64,000 nt of DNA from Ammoniphilus resinae (GCF_017873965.1 NZ_JAGGKT010000001.1:496001-560000); one strand, 5' to 3'. Positions 1 to 10,135 are shown, numbered from the stretch's first letter. Notes: a model not told the origin generated them from the letters alone. Translations and numbers: made by a program.

Positions 1-420
1 GATCTCAAAGGAGCAGTGAAGAACCCTGGGGTCTATCAGCTGCAGGAAGGGTCGCGGGTTCATCATTTAATCGAAATGGCCGGAGGTCTCCTGCCAGATG
101 CCGAAGAAAAGTTAGTGAACCTCGCGCAGACAGTTCAGGATGGTGAGATGATTTATGTGCCAAAAAGGGGAGAGGAGGCTTCCGCCCTAAGTACCGCGGG
201 AGTGATAGGGCAGCAAAAGGACGATCCAAAGGTACAAATTAATACGGCAAATGAGGCAGAGTTTGATAGTTTACCAGGAATTGGACCAGCTAAAGCTAAG
301 GCAATTATTGAATATCGAGAAACCCATGGGGCCTTTCAAGAGCTGGAGAGGTTAAAAGACGTTCCAGGGATCGGCGAGAAAATTTTCCAACAGTTAAAGG
401 ATCATATACGTATCAGATAA
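1..420 (+). CDS. comEA: ComEA competence DNA receptor, 5'-truncated
   Basis: The gene is cut by the left edge; the frame is open from base 1, so the start and the N-terminal membrane anchor are missing. ComEA is the membrane-anchored receptor that binds double-stranded DNA during transformation and passes it to the ComEC channel. The visible part holds the end of an SLBB-type domain (DLKGAVKNPGVYQL onward) and a C-terminal helix-hairpin-helix module with the paired hairpins LPGIGPAKA and VPGIGEKI. It ends at TAA just before an unrelated SAM-riboswitch gene. comEB and comEC follow 3.7 and 5.6 kb downstream, so the usual comEABC operon is split here. Confidence 0.93.
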   Translation, partial: DLKGAVKNPGVYQLQEGSRVHHLIEMAGGLLPDAEEKLVNLAQTVQDGEMIYVPKRGEEASALSTAGVIGQQKDDPKVQINTANEAEFDSLPGIGPAKAKAIIEYRETHGAFQELERLKDVPGIGEKIFQQLKDHIRIR

Positions 421-430
421 TATAAACGTG

Positions 431-459
431 TTGACAGCATTTATTTTAAATTTTATAAT
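431..459 (+). promoter_or_regulatory. SigA-type promoter of the SAM-riboswitch transcript
   Basis: A TTGACA (431-436) and a TATAAT (454-459) are separated by exactly 17 bases. Both match the housekeeping consensus perfectly. The site lies about 25 bases upstream of the SAM-I aptamer, so it should drive the homocysteine synthase transcript. Confidence 0.85.
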
Positions 460-484
460 TAATTCATAACAATTTCATAGTATT

Positions 485-590
485 CTCTTATCAAGAGCGG
501 TAGAGGGACTGGCCCGATGACGCCCGGCAACCGGCAGTGATGCTGCAAGGTGCTAAATCCAGCAGAACGATGGTTCTGAAAGATGAGAGA
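485..590 (+). promoter_or_regulatory. SAM-I (S-box) riboswitch aptamer
   Basis: The sequence carries the S-box core: a CTCTTATC/GATGAGAG P1 helix (485-492 with 582-589), AGAGGGACTGGCCCGATGA, GCCCGGCAACC and GTGCTAAATCC. The 3' side of P1 (AGATGAGAG, from 581) can also pair with CTCTTCATCT at 615-624 and so compete with the terminator hairpin. SAM binding should stabilise P1 and allow termination. This is the usual off-switch for methionine and cysteine genes in Firmicutes. Confidence 0.95.
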
Positions 591-602
591 GATTGTGTGT
601 GA

Positions 603-1976
<1,374 letters not shown>

Positions 1977-1984
1977 GTATAGTT

Positions 1985-2028
1985 GGAGGCGGCTTACTCG
2001 ATCATGCGGGACCGCCTCCTTTGTTTTT
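1985..2028 (+). terminator. Terminator after metY
   Basis: GGAGGCGG (1985-1992) pairs with CCGCCTCC (2012-2019), followed by TTTGTTTTT. Confidence 0.85.
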
Positions 2029-2070
2029 GAGAATAAGGGAAAAATTTTCCGCTATTCACTCTCTAAGCGT

Positions 2071-2105
2071 AAAAAACCGCTCAGAAAACATCTCTGAACG
2101 GTTAA
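2071..2105 (-). terminator. Terminator after asnB
   Basis: On the minus strand AACCGTTCAGAG pairs with CTGAGCGGTT and is followed by TTTTTT. It lies directly past the asnB stop codon. Confidence 0.85.
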
Positions 2106-2111
2106 CTCTAC

Positions 2112-4034
2112 CTATCCTACTCGAAAAGTCTCTAAATTCTTCCGTCTCGTTTCTATATAAGGGCTGACGAAAGGACCGAAGCAGTACTTTTCTTCAATAA
2201 AAATTTGGTGCCACAGCATGAAGATAAGAATGGTCCAAATTCTTCTGCTGTAATCAACTTTTCCTTCTTTATGTTCATCAAGCATGTATAAAACATAGGC
2301 TTTGTTAATATATTCATCTACTTCCGCACTGTAAATCAGTTCCTTTGCCCAGGAGTAGAACTCGCCACGCAGCCACACCCGAGTCGGTACGGGGAAACCA
2401 AGTTTTTTGCGGGTTTTGATTTGTGGGGGTAGCAAGTCTTTCATTGCTTCTCTCAACACATATTTGGTTGTTCCCTCAGCAATTTTGTATTTGGTAGGAA
2501 TTTTCGCGGCAAATTCAAAGACTTTTGGATCGACGAATGGGACCCGAAGTTCAAGGGAATTGGCCATCGTCATCTTGTCAGCCTTCATCAGAATATTGCC
2601 ACGCAACCAACTATGAATATCAAGGTATTGCATCTTTGTTACATCATCATACCCAGCAGCACCCTTGTAGATCTCAGAGGTGATCTTAAAAGGGCTGACG
2701 TAGGCAGGATCATTTGACAGATTACTCATGGTTACCTTTTGTTTAAGCTCTTCAGAGAAGATGAGGGCATTCCCAAAGAATCGTTCCTCTACACTTTTTG
2801 ATCCACGGATTAGAAAGCTTTTTCCTTTCACACCATCTGGGAGGACGCCTGCTACTTGTCTTAAAGCAGATTTCATAGAACCGGGGAGCGATGAAAACAT
2901 CCGTAAAGAATGTGGTTCACGATAAATATTATACCCCCCAAAGAACTCATCTGCCCCTTCACCAGATAACACAACGGTTACATACTGGCTGGCTAATTCG
3001 GCGACGAAGTAAAGCGCGATCGCAGACGGATCAGCAACAGGTTCATCCTGGTGCCAGATTAGTCGTGGCAGTTCCTGTAGATAACGCTCTGCAGATATCT
3101 TCACCTCATGATGATCAGTTTTCAAAAACTGACTTGTATCCCTTGCTATATCTAATTCACTATAACCAGGGATATCGAAACCAACGGTGAAAGTTTTCAC
3201 CTCTTCATGCTGGCGAAGCATTGCCACGATACTGCTGGAATCGATCCCACTTGATAAAAAGGCGCCGCGCGGCACATCACTAACCCGATGCTTTAGCACC
3301 GACTCCTCTAATATTTGTCTGGTACCATCAACAAAATAAGAGAAGGGCTTCTCCTCTGGGGTGAATTCAACCTTCCAATAAGGTTCAATCGTTAATTTTC
3401 CATCCTTAATCATTACTTGATGTCCAGGCGGCAATTTATGAATTCCATCAAACATGGTTTCGGGGTCGGGAACATACTGGAAGGTTAGGTAGTGATAAAG
3501 GGAGGTTGGATTTACTTTTTTATGTACTCCATTCACCTTAAGCAAACTTTTGATTTCAGAACCAAAAGCAAAAAAGTCCTCAGTTTCTGTCCAATAAAAA
3601 GGCTTGATGCCAAAATGATCCCGTGCTCCAAAGAACAGCTGTTTTTTTCGGTCCCAAATCATAAAGGAGAACATTCCACGAAGATGTTTCGGACAATCAA
3701 AGCCGACTTCTTCATATAAATGGACAATCGTTTCTGTATCCGACTCGGTCTTAAACTGGTGTCCGCGGTCTTTTAACCAGGCTTGCAGTTCCTGGTAGTT
3801 ATAAATTTCGCCATTAAAGGCAATCCATATGTCTCCATCTTCATTGCTAAGCGGCTGTTTTCCGCCTTCTAAGTCAATAATACTAAGCCGTCTAAAACCC
3901 AGTCCAACCTGACAATCAGTAAAAAATCCGCTGTCATCCGGCCCCCTATGTGTAATCACATCGGTCATTTCTTTTAAATGCTCGGAGGATACCGGATGAT
4001 TTTTTATGTTATAAAGAGCGACAAATCCGCACAT
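2112..4034 (-). CDS. asnB: Asparagine synthetase, glutamine-hydrolysing
   Basis: A 640-residue enzyme making asparagine from aspartate, ATP and glutamine. It starts MCGFVALYN; Cys2 becomes the N-terminal nucleophile of the class II glutaminase domain after Met removal. RGPDDSGF and the FNGEIYNY loop of that domain follow. The synthetase half has the PP-loop FLSSGIDSSS and the GEGADEFFGGY segment. Length is normal for the AsnB/AsnO group. It lies opposite to its neighbours inside the split comE region and has its own terminator. Several paralogues occur in Bacillales, so the asnB/asnO symbol is a family-level choice. Confidence 0.95.
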   Translation of the reverse strand: MCGFVALYNIKNHPVSSEHLKEMTDVITHRGPDDSGFFTDCQVGLGFRRLSIIDLEGGKQPLSNEDGDIWIAFNGEIYNYQELQAWLKDRGHQFKTESDTETIVHLYEEVGFDCPKHLRGMFSFMIWDRKKQLFFGARDHFGIKPFYWTETEDFFAFGSEIKSLLKVNGVHKKVNPTSLYHYLTFQYVPDPETMFDGIHKLPPGHQVMIKDGKLTIEPYWKVEFTPEEKPFSYFVDGTRQILEESVLKHRVSDVPRGAFLSSGIDSSSIVAMLRQHEEVKTFTVGFDIPGYSELDIARDTSQFLKTDHHEVKISAERYLQELPRLIWHQDEPVADPSAIALYFVAELASQYVTVVLSGEGADEFFGGYNIYREPHSLRMFSSLPGSMKSALRQVAGVLPDGVKGKSFLIRGSKSVEERFFGNALIFSEELKQKVTMSNLSNDPAYVSPFKITSEIYKGAAGYDDVTKMQYLDIHSWLRGNILMKADKMTMANSLELRVPFVDPKVFEFAAKIPTKYKIAEGTTKYVLREAMKDLLPPQIKTRKKLGFPVPTRVWLRGEFYSWAKELIYSAEVDEYINKAYVLYMLDEHKEGKVDYSRRIWTILIFMLWHQIFIEEKYCFGPFVSPYIETRRKNLETFRVG

Positions 4035-4131
4035 AAAAAAGCTCCTTTAGTAAGAAAAAATAAGTACAGACTCCACTTTAACATGGTTTATCGCTATAAT
4101 CAATGTATCAGCATAGGAGGGAAATGAGCGG

Positions 4132-4629
4132 ATGAGGAAATCTTGGGACCTGTATTTCATGGATATTGCCTATATGGCTTCAACAAGAGCGACCTGCAGA
4201 AGACGCCATGTTGGTGCTGTACTATGCAAGAATAAAAAATTGTTAGGATCCTCCTACAACGGGGCACCGATGGGGGTGGCAGACTGCTACGAAGAAGGTT
4301 GCATGCTTGTCCAAAACTACGAGGAAGAAAATGGACAGTTAGTGAAAAAGACGAGATGTATTCGCACCATTCACGCCGAACAAAATTTACTGCTGTTCAC
4401 AGATCGTGAAAATCGGGAAGGTGCCACTGTGTATGTAACAGACGAACCCTGCTGGACTTGTGCCAATTTACTGGCTAACAGTGGGATTGGAGAGATCGTT
4501 TATCACCGTCCTTACCGGAAGGATCATACCAAGGTTCAGCAATTACTAGAACAAAAGGGAATTATCTTTCGTGGCTTAGAAGATTATCATCCCCCTCAAG
4601 GAACGGATGATTCGCAGGTTATTGATTAA
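4132..4629 (+). CDS. comEB: ComEB, dCMP deaminase family
   Basis: A 165-residue zinc-dependent deoxycytidylate deaminase-like protein. The zinc site is complete: His81-Ala-Glu83 (HAEQN) supplies one ligand and the proton-shuttling Glu, and PCWTC (Cys107, Cys110) supplies the other two. It sits in the comE locus as in B. subtilis, where it is not itself required for DNA uptake. SD AGGAGGG precedes ATG 4132. A TATAAT at 4095-4100 may be its -10 element, but I see no good -35. Confidence 0.93.
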   Translation: MRKSWDLYFMDIAYMASTRATCRRRHVGAVLCKNKKLLGSSYNGAPMGVADCYEEGCMLVQNYEEENGQLVKKTRCIRTIHAEQNLLLFTDRENREGATVYVTDEPCWTCANLLANSGIGEIVYHRPYRKDHTKVQQLLEQKGIIFRGLEDYHPPQGTDDSQVID

Positions 4630-4700
4630 AGGCACCCTTTTGTTTTTGGGGCAAAGAAAGTATAATGATAGGAAAATACAAGCAAACGGAGGATTTGGCT

Positions 4701-4991
4701 TTGACAGAATCCATTGTTGGTACGATTATGGTAGGTGCATCTTATTTAATTCGCCTGTATTACTTTGCATTGATCGGGAGAATTCTTTTATCTTGGCTGC
4801 CACAGCTTCAGGAAAACAAAATCGCAGAATTCTTATATAAGATAACGGAACCGTATTTAGCTGTTTTCCGTCGCTTCATTCCGCCCATTGGGATGATCGA
4901 TATATCGCCCATTGCTGCTTTCTTTGTTTTTAGCTGGATTTCTGAGTTCTTACTTAGAGGACTGCATACAGTTTTACTTTTCTTATTTTAA
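4701..4991 (+). CDS. YggT family small membrane protein
   Basis: About 96 residues with two hydrophobic segments around an arginine-bearing middle (YYFALIGRILLSWLPQL, then TEPYLAVFRRFIPPIG). This is the YggT family layout. The family is linked to cation homeostasis and membrane or division-site organisation, with no firm biochemical role. I place the start at TTG 4701 because CGGAGG lies 8 bases upstream. The in-frame ATG at 4665 lacks a ribosome site and adds a non-family N-terminus. It follows comEB by about 70 bases. Confidence 0.85.
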   Translation: MTESIVGTIMVGASYLIRLYYFALIGRILLSWLPQLQENKIAEFLYKITEPYLAVFRRFIPPIGMIDISPIAAFFVFSWISEFLLRGLHTVLLFLF

Positions 4992-5109
4992 TTTTCGGAA
5001 TTTGATGGTATACTCTTTTTAAGAAAAGTTTCGTTCACTTTAATTCATTAATAATCTTCACTTTCCTAAGTGGTAAATCGGCTGAATCGGCCGATTTTCT
5101 CTTCTCCAG

Positions 5110-5212
5110 TAAAGGGGAGTAGCTGCAAGAATATCTTTATTCTTGATACAAAGTCGTCATTACGGAATCTGATTCCCGGCTTTGTAAGTACTTGTGCTAT
5201 GCGAGACCTTTG
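5110..5212 (+). promoter_or_regulatory. yybP-ykoY (Mn2+) riboswitch
   Basis: The element begins AAAGGGGAGTAGCTGC, has the internal CGTCATTACGG and CCCGGCTTTG segments, and closes with GCTATGCGAGACCTTTGC. These are the conserved signatures of the yybP-ykoY class, which senses Mn2+. It lies directly upstream of a TerC/Alx-family gene, its most typical partner. The closing strand GAGACCTT is shared with the terminator downstream, so Mn2+ binding should favour read-through. Confidence 0.93.
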
Positions 5213-5268
5213 CTTAACTTCAACAGAATCTTTATGTTTCTGTTGAAGTTATGCTAAGGTCTTTTTAT
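5204..5268 (+). terminator. Expression-platform terminator of the Mn2+ riboswitch
   Basis: A long hairpin joins GAGACCTT...TTAACTTCAACAGAA with TTCTGTTGAAGTTA...AAGGTCT, followed by TTTTTATTTTTT. The core arms are CTTCAACAGAA (5218-5228) and TTCTGTTGAAG (5238-5248). Its outer 5' arm is the 3' strand of the aptamer's closing helix, so the two structures exclude each other. Confidence 0.88.
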
Positions 5269-5293
5269 TTTTTAATTTTTAAGGAGGCGTTTC

Positions 5294-5968
5294 ATGGAGG
5301 ATTTTTTTGTAGGACTAATTAAGATTATTTTAATTAACATTGTTTTAAGCGGGGATAATGCCGTGGTCATTGCCTTAGCTAGCCGGAATCTTCCGGTTGA
5401 GCAACAAAAGAAAGCCATTCTTTGGGGAAGCGGCGGGGCTATTGGGTTACGGGTTATTTTAACCTTTATTGCAGTATGGCTCTTGAAGATCCCGTATCTG
5501 CAAGTGATAGGAGGATTGCTCCTGATTTGGATTGCAATTAAGCTTTTAAAAGGGGAAGAGGGGGAAGAATCCCTAAAAAGTGGAGGCAACTTAGCAGAAG
5601 CCATCCGAACTATTATTTTTGCCGATTTGATCATGAGTCTTGATAATGTGGTGGCAGTAGCAGGTGCCGCGAATGGCAGTATTCTTTTGATTGCCATCGG
5701 ATTGGCTTTAAGTATCCCGTTGATCATTTGGGGTAGTCAACTTCTGATGAAGTTGATGAATCGCTTTCCAATCATTATTTTGGCTGGTGCAGGGTTATTG
5801 GGGTATACAGCAGGGGAAATGGCCCTAGGTGATAAAGGGCTCGGCCATTTTCTGCACGAAGTTTTACCAGGGGCTGGTTTCATTATTCCGATTGCGACGA
5901 CTGTTCTGGTGATTGTTGTTGGAAAATGGCAGGCGAAGAAAGATGAAAAAATAACTGAAATTATTTAA
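5294..5968 (+). CDS. TerC/Alx-family membrane protein, probable Mn2+ exporter
   Basis: A 224-residue polytopic membrane protein of the TerC family (YkoY/YjbE branch). It shows the two acidic intramembrane motifs of the family, SGDNAVVIALA near residue 19 and MSLDNVVAVAGAA near residue 115. Members controlled by yybP-ykoY riboswitches export Mn2+, partly to supply secreted enzymes. SD AAGGAGG lies 6 bases before ATG 5294. The riboswitch upstream makes the metal assignment stronger than the fold alone would. The gene is inserted between comEB-yggT and comEC. Confidence 0.9.
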   Translation: MEDFFVGLIKIILINIVLSGDNAVVIALASRNLPVEQQKKAILWGSGGAIGLRVILTFIAVWLLKIPYLQVIGGLLLIWIAIKLLKGEEGEESLKSGGNLAEAIRTIIFADLIMSLDNVVAVAGAANGSILLIAIGLALSIPLIIWGSQLLMKLMNRFPIIILAGAGLLGYTAGEMALGDKGLGHFLHEVLPGAGFIIPIATTVLVIVVGKWQAKKDEKITEII

Positions 5969-6039
5969 TGTTTGATATTGTCCTTTCTGACAGAAAACAA
6001 TAAAATGAGGGTAGGTAAATAACAAGGAGGGATGAGTAT

Positions 6040-8433
6040 ATTCCGATAAAAAATGAATGGATGGCAAGAAGGCCTGTTTATTGGCTTTCCCTGATGTTTA
6101 CCGGTGGGATCGTTTTTAGTCACTTCTTTTCGATGGGTGATCCTTTCCGATATCTTCTTATTTTGCTTTTTCCAGGGATCTGGATGTTGATTCGACGTCA
6201 GAATTTTTCGGAATGTATTCTTCTCTTCCTTTTCTTAATGCTGGGTGCGAGTTATTATGACCTGCTTGAAAAGCTGAATGATACGACCCTTATAGATGAA
6301 GGAAAAACGGTAGAAATGACTGGGACGATTCGTTCCGAGCCAAAGGTTGACGGGAATCTGTTAACCTTTAAACTTCATTTGGCCCAGTTTGACCAACAAG
6401 AAGCAGAGGAAATAGTAATCTGTCAAGTGTATCTTCAATCAAAACAAGATCAGGAAATGGCAAACGACTTAAATAGGGGAAGTTTCGTCCGGATAAAGGG
6501 GAAACTCACAGCACCGGAGCCCGCACGGAATCCCAATGCTTTTGATTATAAGCAATATTTGTATCATCAGCGCATCCACTGGATCATCCAAACCTCCTCC
6601 GCTCCTCAAGTCATTAAAGACCCACCCCCATTTCAATTTGATACCCTTCTTTCTTCCATCCAAAACTATCTATCCCATTCTGTTGAACGGACATTCCCAG
6701 AGAAAATTACGCCGCTTGTGAAGGGAATTTTGCTTGGCAACCGGGATGATATTGATCCAAGCTTGATCAATGCTTATTCAATCTTTGGATTGCTCCATAT
6801 CCTGGCGATTTCCGGGTTACATATGACCATCCTCAGTGGAGGGGCTTTGGCTTTTCTCCGCATTATTGGCTTGACAAGGGAGAGTTCGCTTCTTCTGACT
6901 TGCGCTTTTATTCCTCTCTATGTTTTGCTCACGGGGGCCTCCCCATCGATTGTCCGCTCTGGGATTATGGCTGTCATCTTTTTGTTAGGAAATTTTTTGC
7001 GAAAACCGGTGGATGGGCTAAATATTTGGGGGGCTTCTCTTTTAAGCATGCTTTTTTACAATCCATATCAACTATGGGATATTGGTTTTCAATTGTCATT
7101 TCTCGTCACCTGGGGACTAATTGTGTTTGTGCCCATTTTTTATCCGCACCCCCCTAACGTAAAAGTTCCCTTTCGGCTTATGATTTGTGTAACAATGATT
7201 GCCCAACTTGTTTCTTTACCTGTTTTAATTTATTATTTTTCCCAGTTTTCTTTCTGGTCTCCTTTGGCAAATTTTTTTCTCGTCCCGTTTTTTTCCCTAA
7301 TGATTATCCCCGTAGGTTTTGCATCCTTTCTGATTGGACTCATTCATCCTGGATTTGCTTATTTAATGGCAAAAGTCTTGGCAGAATTATGGAATCTGAT
7401 TAATCAAGTGGTGGTAAATTTGAGCCGCTTTACATGGACAAATTACTATGTTGAAAAACCAAGCTTTCTGTGGTTGGTTGTTTATTACTTTGTCCTGCTA
7501 AGTCGATTGTGGATAATGAAGAAGTGGATAAAATTTTGGTGGACCAGCATAACTCTCTTGATTGCTTTTCAATGTATTGCAATTCCTATTAACCGGCAAA
7601 ATCTAGTAGTCACTATTCTTGATGTGGGACAAGGGGATGCAATCGTGGTAGAATTACCAAATCGAAAAGTTTATTTAATTGATGGCGGAGGTGCTGCGAT
7701 TGCACCAAGACAAAGCTGGCAGAAAAAGAAGAAACCGTTTGATGCTGGCCAAAACGTCATAGTCCCTTTTCTTAAATCGAAAGGCATCAATCGAATTGAA
7801 AAGATCATCGTAACCCACGGAGATTTGGACCATATCGGAGGATTATTATCGATCATACAGGCTGTTGGGGTGGGTTCTGTTTTGGTCAATGGATTACCTC
7901 CAGGCAGTCAGGAAGAACGGGATTTGTTTAAATCGATAGAAAGTAAAAAAATCCCTGTACATAAGGTCTATAAAGGTCTCAAGTGGCATGATAACAAAAG
8001 TGTCGTATGGACAATTTTAAATCCCGACCCGCGACACCCTATGTCTTCCGATAACAACAATTCTGTTGTTATCTTATTGGAAGCATGGGGGTTTCGGCTG
8101 TTATTTACTGGAGATTTGGAAGCAGAAGGTGAAAATATCCTATTGCCTTATATAATAGAAAGAGTAGATGTGCTGAAAGTGGCACACCACGGAAGTCAAA
8201 CTTCAACAACCGATCAATGGGTAAAGCAGGTTCATCCGTCTGTTTCGGTTATTTCCGTGGGGAGAAAAAATCGCTTTGGTCATCCACATCATGAACCATT
8301 AGAAAGATTGGCTGCCATCGGCAGTCACATTGAAAGAACGGATGATAATGGTGCGATTACGATTGAAATTAAAAAAGGAGAGTTGGTAGTTTCTAGTCAA
8401 CTGCAACCTAAAAAGTATGTAATACGTCAATAA
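6040..8433 (+). CDS. comEC: ComEC DNA-uptake channel
   Basis: About 797 residues. ComEC forms the membrane channel that imports single-stranded DNA in transformation. In order: two N-terminal membrane segments, a DUF4131 (OB-like) domain to about residue 180, the Competence membrane domain (LHILAISGLHMTILSG motif) and a C-terminal metallo-beta-lactamase domain with THGDLDHIGG and HHGSQTS metal motifs. The latter may be the nuclease for the non-transported strand. Start choice: AAGGAGG (6024-6030) stands 9 bases before ATT 6040, whereas the first in-frame ATG, 6061, lies 30 bases away. ATT initiation is therefore proposed but unproven. Confidence 0.93.
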   Translation: MPIKNEWMARRPVYWLSLMFTGGIVFSHFFSMGDPFRYLLILLFPGIWMLIRRQNFSECILLFLFLMLGASYYDLLEKLNDTTLIDEGKTVEMTGTIRSEPKVDGNLLTFKLHLAQFDQQEAEEIVICQVYLQSKQDQEMANDLNRGSFVRIKGKLTAPEPARNPNAFDYKQYLYHQRIHWIIQTSSAPQVIKDPPPFQFDTLLSSIQNYLSHSVERTFPEKITPLVKGILLGNRDDIDPSLINAYSIFGLLHILAISGLHMTILSGGALAFLRIIGLTRESSLLLTCAFIPLYVLLTGASPSIVRSGIMAVIFLLGNFLRKPVDGLNIWGASLLSMLFYNPYQLWDIGFQLSFLVTWGLIVFVPIFYPHPPNVKVPFRLMICVTMIAQLVSLPVLIYYFSQFSFWSPLANFFLVPFFSLMIIPVGFASFLIGLIHPGFAYLMAKVLAELWNLINQVVVNLSRFTWTNYYVEKPSFLWLVVYYFVLLSRLWIMKKWIKFWWTSITLLIAFQCIAIPINRQNLVVTILDVGQGDAIVVELPNRKVYLIDGGGAAIAPRQSWQKKKKPFDAGQNVIVPFLKSKGINRIEKIIVTHGDLDHIGGLLSIIQAVGVGSVLVNGLPPGSQEERDLFKSIESKKIPVHKVYKGLKWHDNKSVVWTILNPDPRHPMSSDNNNSVVILLEAWGFRLLFTGDLEAEGENILLPYIIERVDVLKVAHHGSQTSTTDQWVKQVHPSVSVISVGRKNRFGHPHHEPLERLAAIGSHIERTDDNGAITIEIKKGELVVSSQLQPKKYVIRQ
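8402..8428 (+). promoter_or_regulatory. Possible ECF-sigma promoter, likely autoregulatory
   Basis: TGCAAC (8402-8407), 17 bases, then CGTC (8425-8428) resembles the TGAAAC-N16/17-CGTC/A promoters used by SigW-type ECF factors. It lies inside the 3' end of comEC, about 30 bases before the ECF sigma gene. ECF operons usually activate themselves. Single-site prediction only. Confidence 0.4.
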
Positions 8434-8456
8434 AATAGTAAGGGAGGGGAACCTTA

Positions 8457-9005
8457 GTGACTGAGCCAGATCTGATCAGAGAGGCGCAAGCAGGCGATCG
8501 CGACGCCTTGATTCAAATATTGCGCAATATAGAAAAATCGGTCTACCAAACTGCATTTTATATTTTGAAGAATGAGCAGGATGCTATGGATGCCTCACAA
8601 GAGGCATTGATACGTATTTATAATAAAATCAATACCTATCAAGAAAAGGCGAAATTCACCACATGGGTGCAGCGCATCGTGACAAATATTTGCATTGATC
8701 ACTGTCGTAAAAAGCGCGAAACCGTATCCATCGATGAACATTCTTTACCGCTTGAGGATAAAGCGAATGTCGAAAGTGAAGTAGTGAGAATTGATATGGC
8801 GAAAGAAATCAAAAAGGCTATTGAATTATTACCAGATCATCAACGGACGGTCATTATCCTTCGGTATGTTCAAGATCTCTCTTATCATGAAATTGCCGAT
8901 ACTTTACAACTTCCCCTGAATACCGTCAAGTCCCATTTATACAGGGCACGACAGCAACTGCAAGGATTACTTCAGGACTATCAGAAGGGTGGTGTGAGAA
9001 TATGA
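8457..9005 (+). CDS. ECF RNA polymerase sigma factor, SigW-like
   Basis: A 182-residue group 4 sigma factor. Region 2 covers about residues 12-80 (DAMDASQEALIRIYNKI). Region 4 covers residues 125-175 with the helix-turn-helix LSYHEIADTLQLPLNTVKSH. It starts at GTG 8457 behind AAGGGAGGGG. The stop overlaps the start of the next gene by 4 bases (ATGA type), and that gene has a zinc anti-sigma domain, so the two form a standard ECF module for an envelope or redox stress. The stimulus cannot be told from sequence. Its place between comEC and holA is not the usual one. Confidence 0.93.
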   Translation: MTEPDLIREAQAGDRDALIQILRNIEKSVYQTAFYILKNEQDAMDASQEALIRIYNKINTYQEKAKFTTWVQRIVTNICIDHCRKKRETVSIDEHSLPLEDKANVESEVVRIDMAKEIKKAIELLPDHQRTVIILRYVQDLSYHEIADTLQLPLNTVKSHLYRARQQLQGLLQDYQKGGVRI

Positions 9006-10135
9006 GCTGTAGTGAGGTGACCCTATTAATGCAGCGGAATTTAGATAAGGATCTCTCTCCAAACGAACTTGCTTTATTAGAAGAACATCTAAAACTCTGC
9101 AGCGAATGCCAAAAGTTAAATGAAAGCTTACAAAATCTTTCATTGGAGTTAGAAAAACTGCCCCAAGTAGAACCACCTGTCAGCATCGTGGATTCAATCT
9201 TGCCTTACTTGGCTGTACAAACGGACGGAACAGTGGCACAAGGAACTGTTGCACAGGATAAGAAAGTCTTCCCACGGATCAGAAGGGATTGGAAAAGATA
9301 CGGACTTATGATTGGAACTGCTGCGGCAGCTATGTTTTTGGCGATATCAATGCAGAATATGTTCTCTGCTCCGGAAAGGTCTGCAGAGATGGAGCAAAAA
9401 ACGGCCAACACAGCAGATCATGCTGACAAAGTACCAGCTGTTGGGGAGAGCAGGACGTTATCAGCGGACGAAAATACAGCGGAAAGCTCCCGGGTTGAGG
9501 AACATACGGAGCAGTCTATGGTGGGTACGGAGCCAAGGGAGAGTCTTAGTCAACCAACTATGGAAAAGTCATCCATACCCAACCAAGATGCACAACCATC
9601 AATTCTAAACCCGGAACCTCCTAAGGTTCATGAAGAAGCAGAGTCAATGGACAAAGCAGGTTCAGAGAATGCAATGTCAGGTACATTGAAAAAACGGGTA
9701 GTGGAAGAGCAACCACTTGAGAATAACGGTGCAAAGGATCAAGCGCTGGCCCTTCAGCCTCTCCCAGAAGAACCAGCTATAATGCAAAATTTTGCAGCGC
9801 CAAGGTTAGCGGTTCCTGAGGAAGGGGCGGTGTCGAACGAAAAGGCATTTAAATCGGCGGACACAGTGGAGAGTAAGCCGGAAGTAGATATGCAAGCCGC
9901 GAAAGAGGGGGTCTCATCACCCGATCAACGATACATCGCCGCAGTCGAAGGGCAGATGATGGTTGTGAAAGACCAGGAGGGAAAAGAATATTTCCGCGGT
10001 CATCCATGGGGAGGAGGGGGTACGGTCACAATTCAGTGGCTAAGCCCATATGAATTCATTTATGTAATTCATTTCCCAGCCTATAAAGAGCAATGGAAAG
10101 TAAATCTTCCTTCCGGACAGGAACAAAAAATGTAG
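9002..10135 (+). CDS. Membrane anti-sigma factor with zinc-finger domain
   Basis: A 377-residue partner of the preceding sigma factor. The cytoplasmic N-terminus carries the anti-sigma HxxxCxxC motif (His29, Cys33, Cys36). One membrane segment spans residues 101-117. About 180 residues of Glu/Pro/Ala/Ser-rich low-complexity linker follow, then a short C-terminal outer domain of roughly 70 residues that contains SPDQRYIAAVEGQMMVV and looks like one beta-propeller-like blade. The anti-sigma half is clear. The outer domain is presumably the sensor or protease-controlled part, and I do not recognise it. The extracellular part is longer than in RsiW. Confidence 0.9.
   Translation: MSCSEVTLLMQRNLDKDLSPNELALLEEHLKLCSECQKLNESLQNLSLELEKLPQVEPPVSIVDSILPYLAVQTDGTVAQGTVAQDKKVFPRIRRDWKRYGLMIGTAAAAMFLAISMQNMFSAPERSAEMEQKTANTADHADKVPAVGESRTLSADENTAESSRVEEHTEQSMVGTEPRESLSQPTMEKSSIPNQDAQPSILNPEPPKVHEEAESMDKAGSENAMSGTLKKRVVEEQPLENNGAKDQALALQPLPEEPAIMQNFAAPRLAVPEEGAVSNEKAFKSADTVESKPEVDMQAAKEGVSSPDQRYIAAVEGQMMVVKDQEGKEYFRGHPWGGGGTVTIQWLSPYEFIYVIHFPAYKEQWKVNLPSGQEQKM

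Noticed and set aside
5272-5727. 151-codon minus-strand frame
   Set aside because: Antisense shadow of terC, low-complexity and without an SD.
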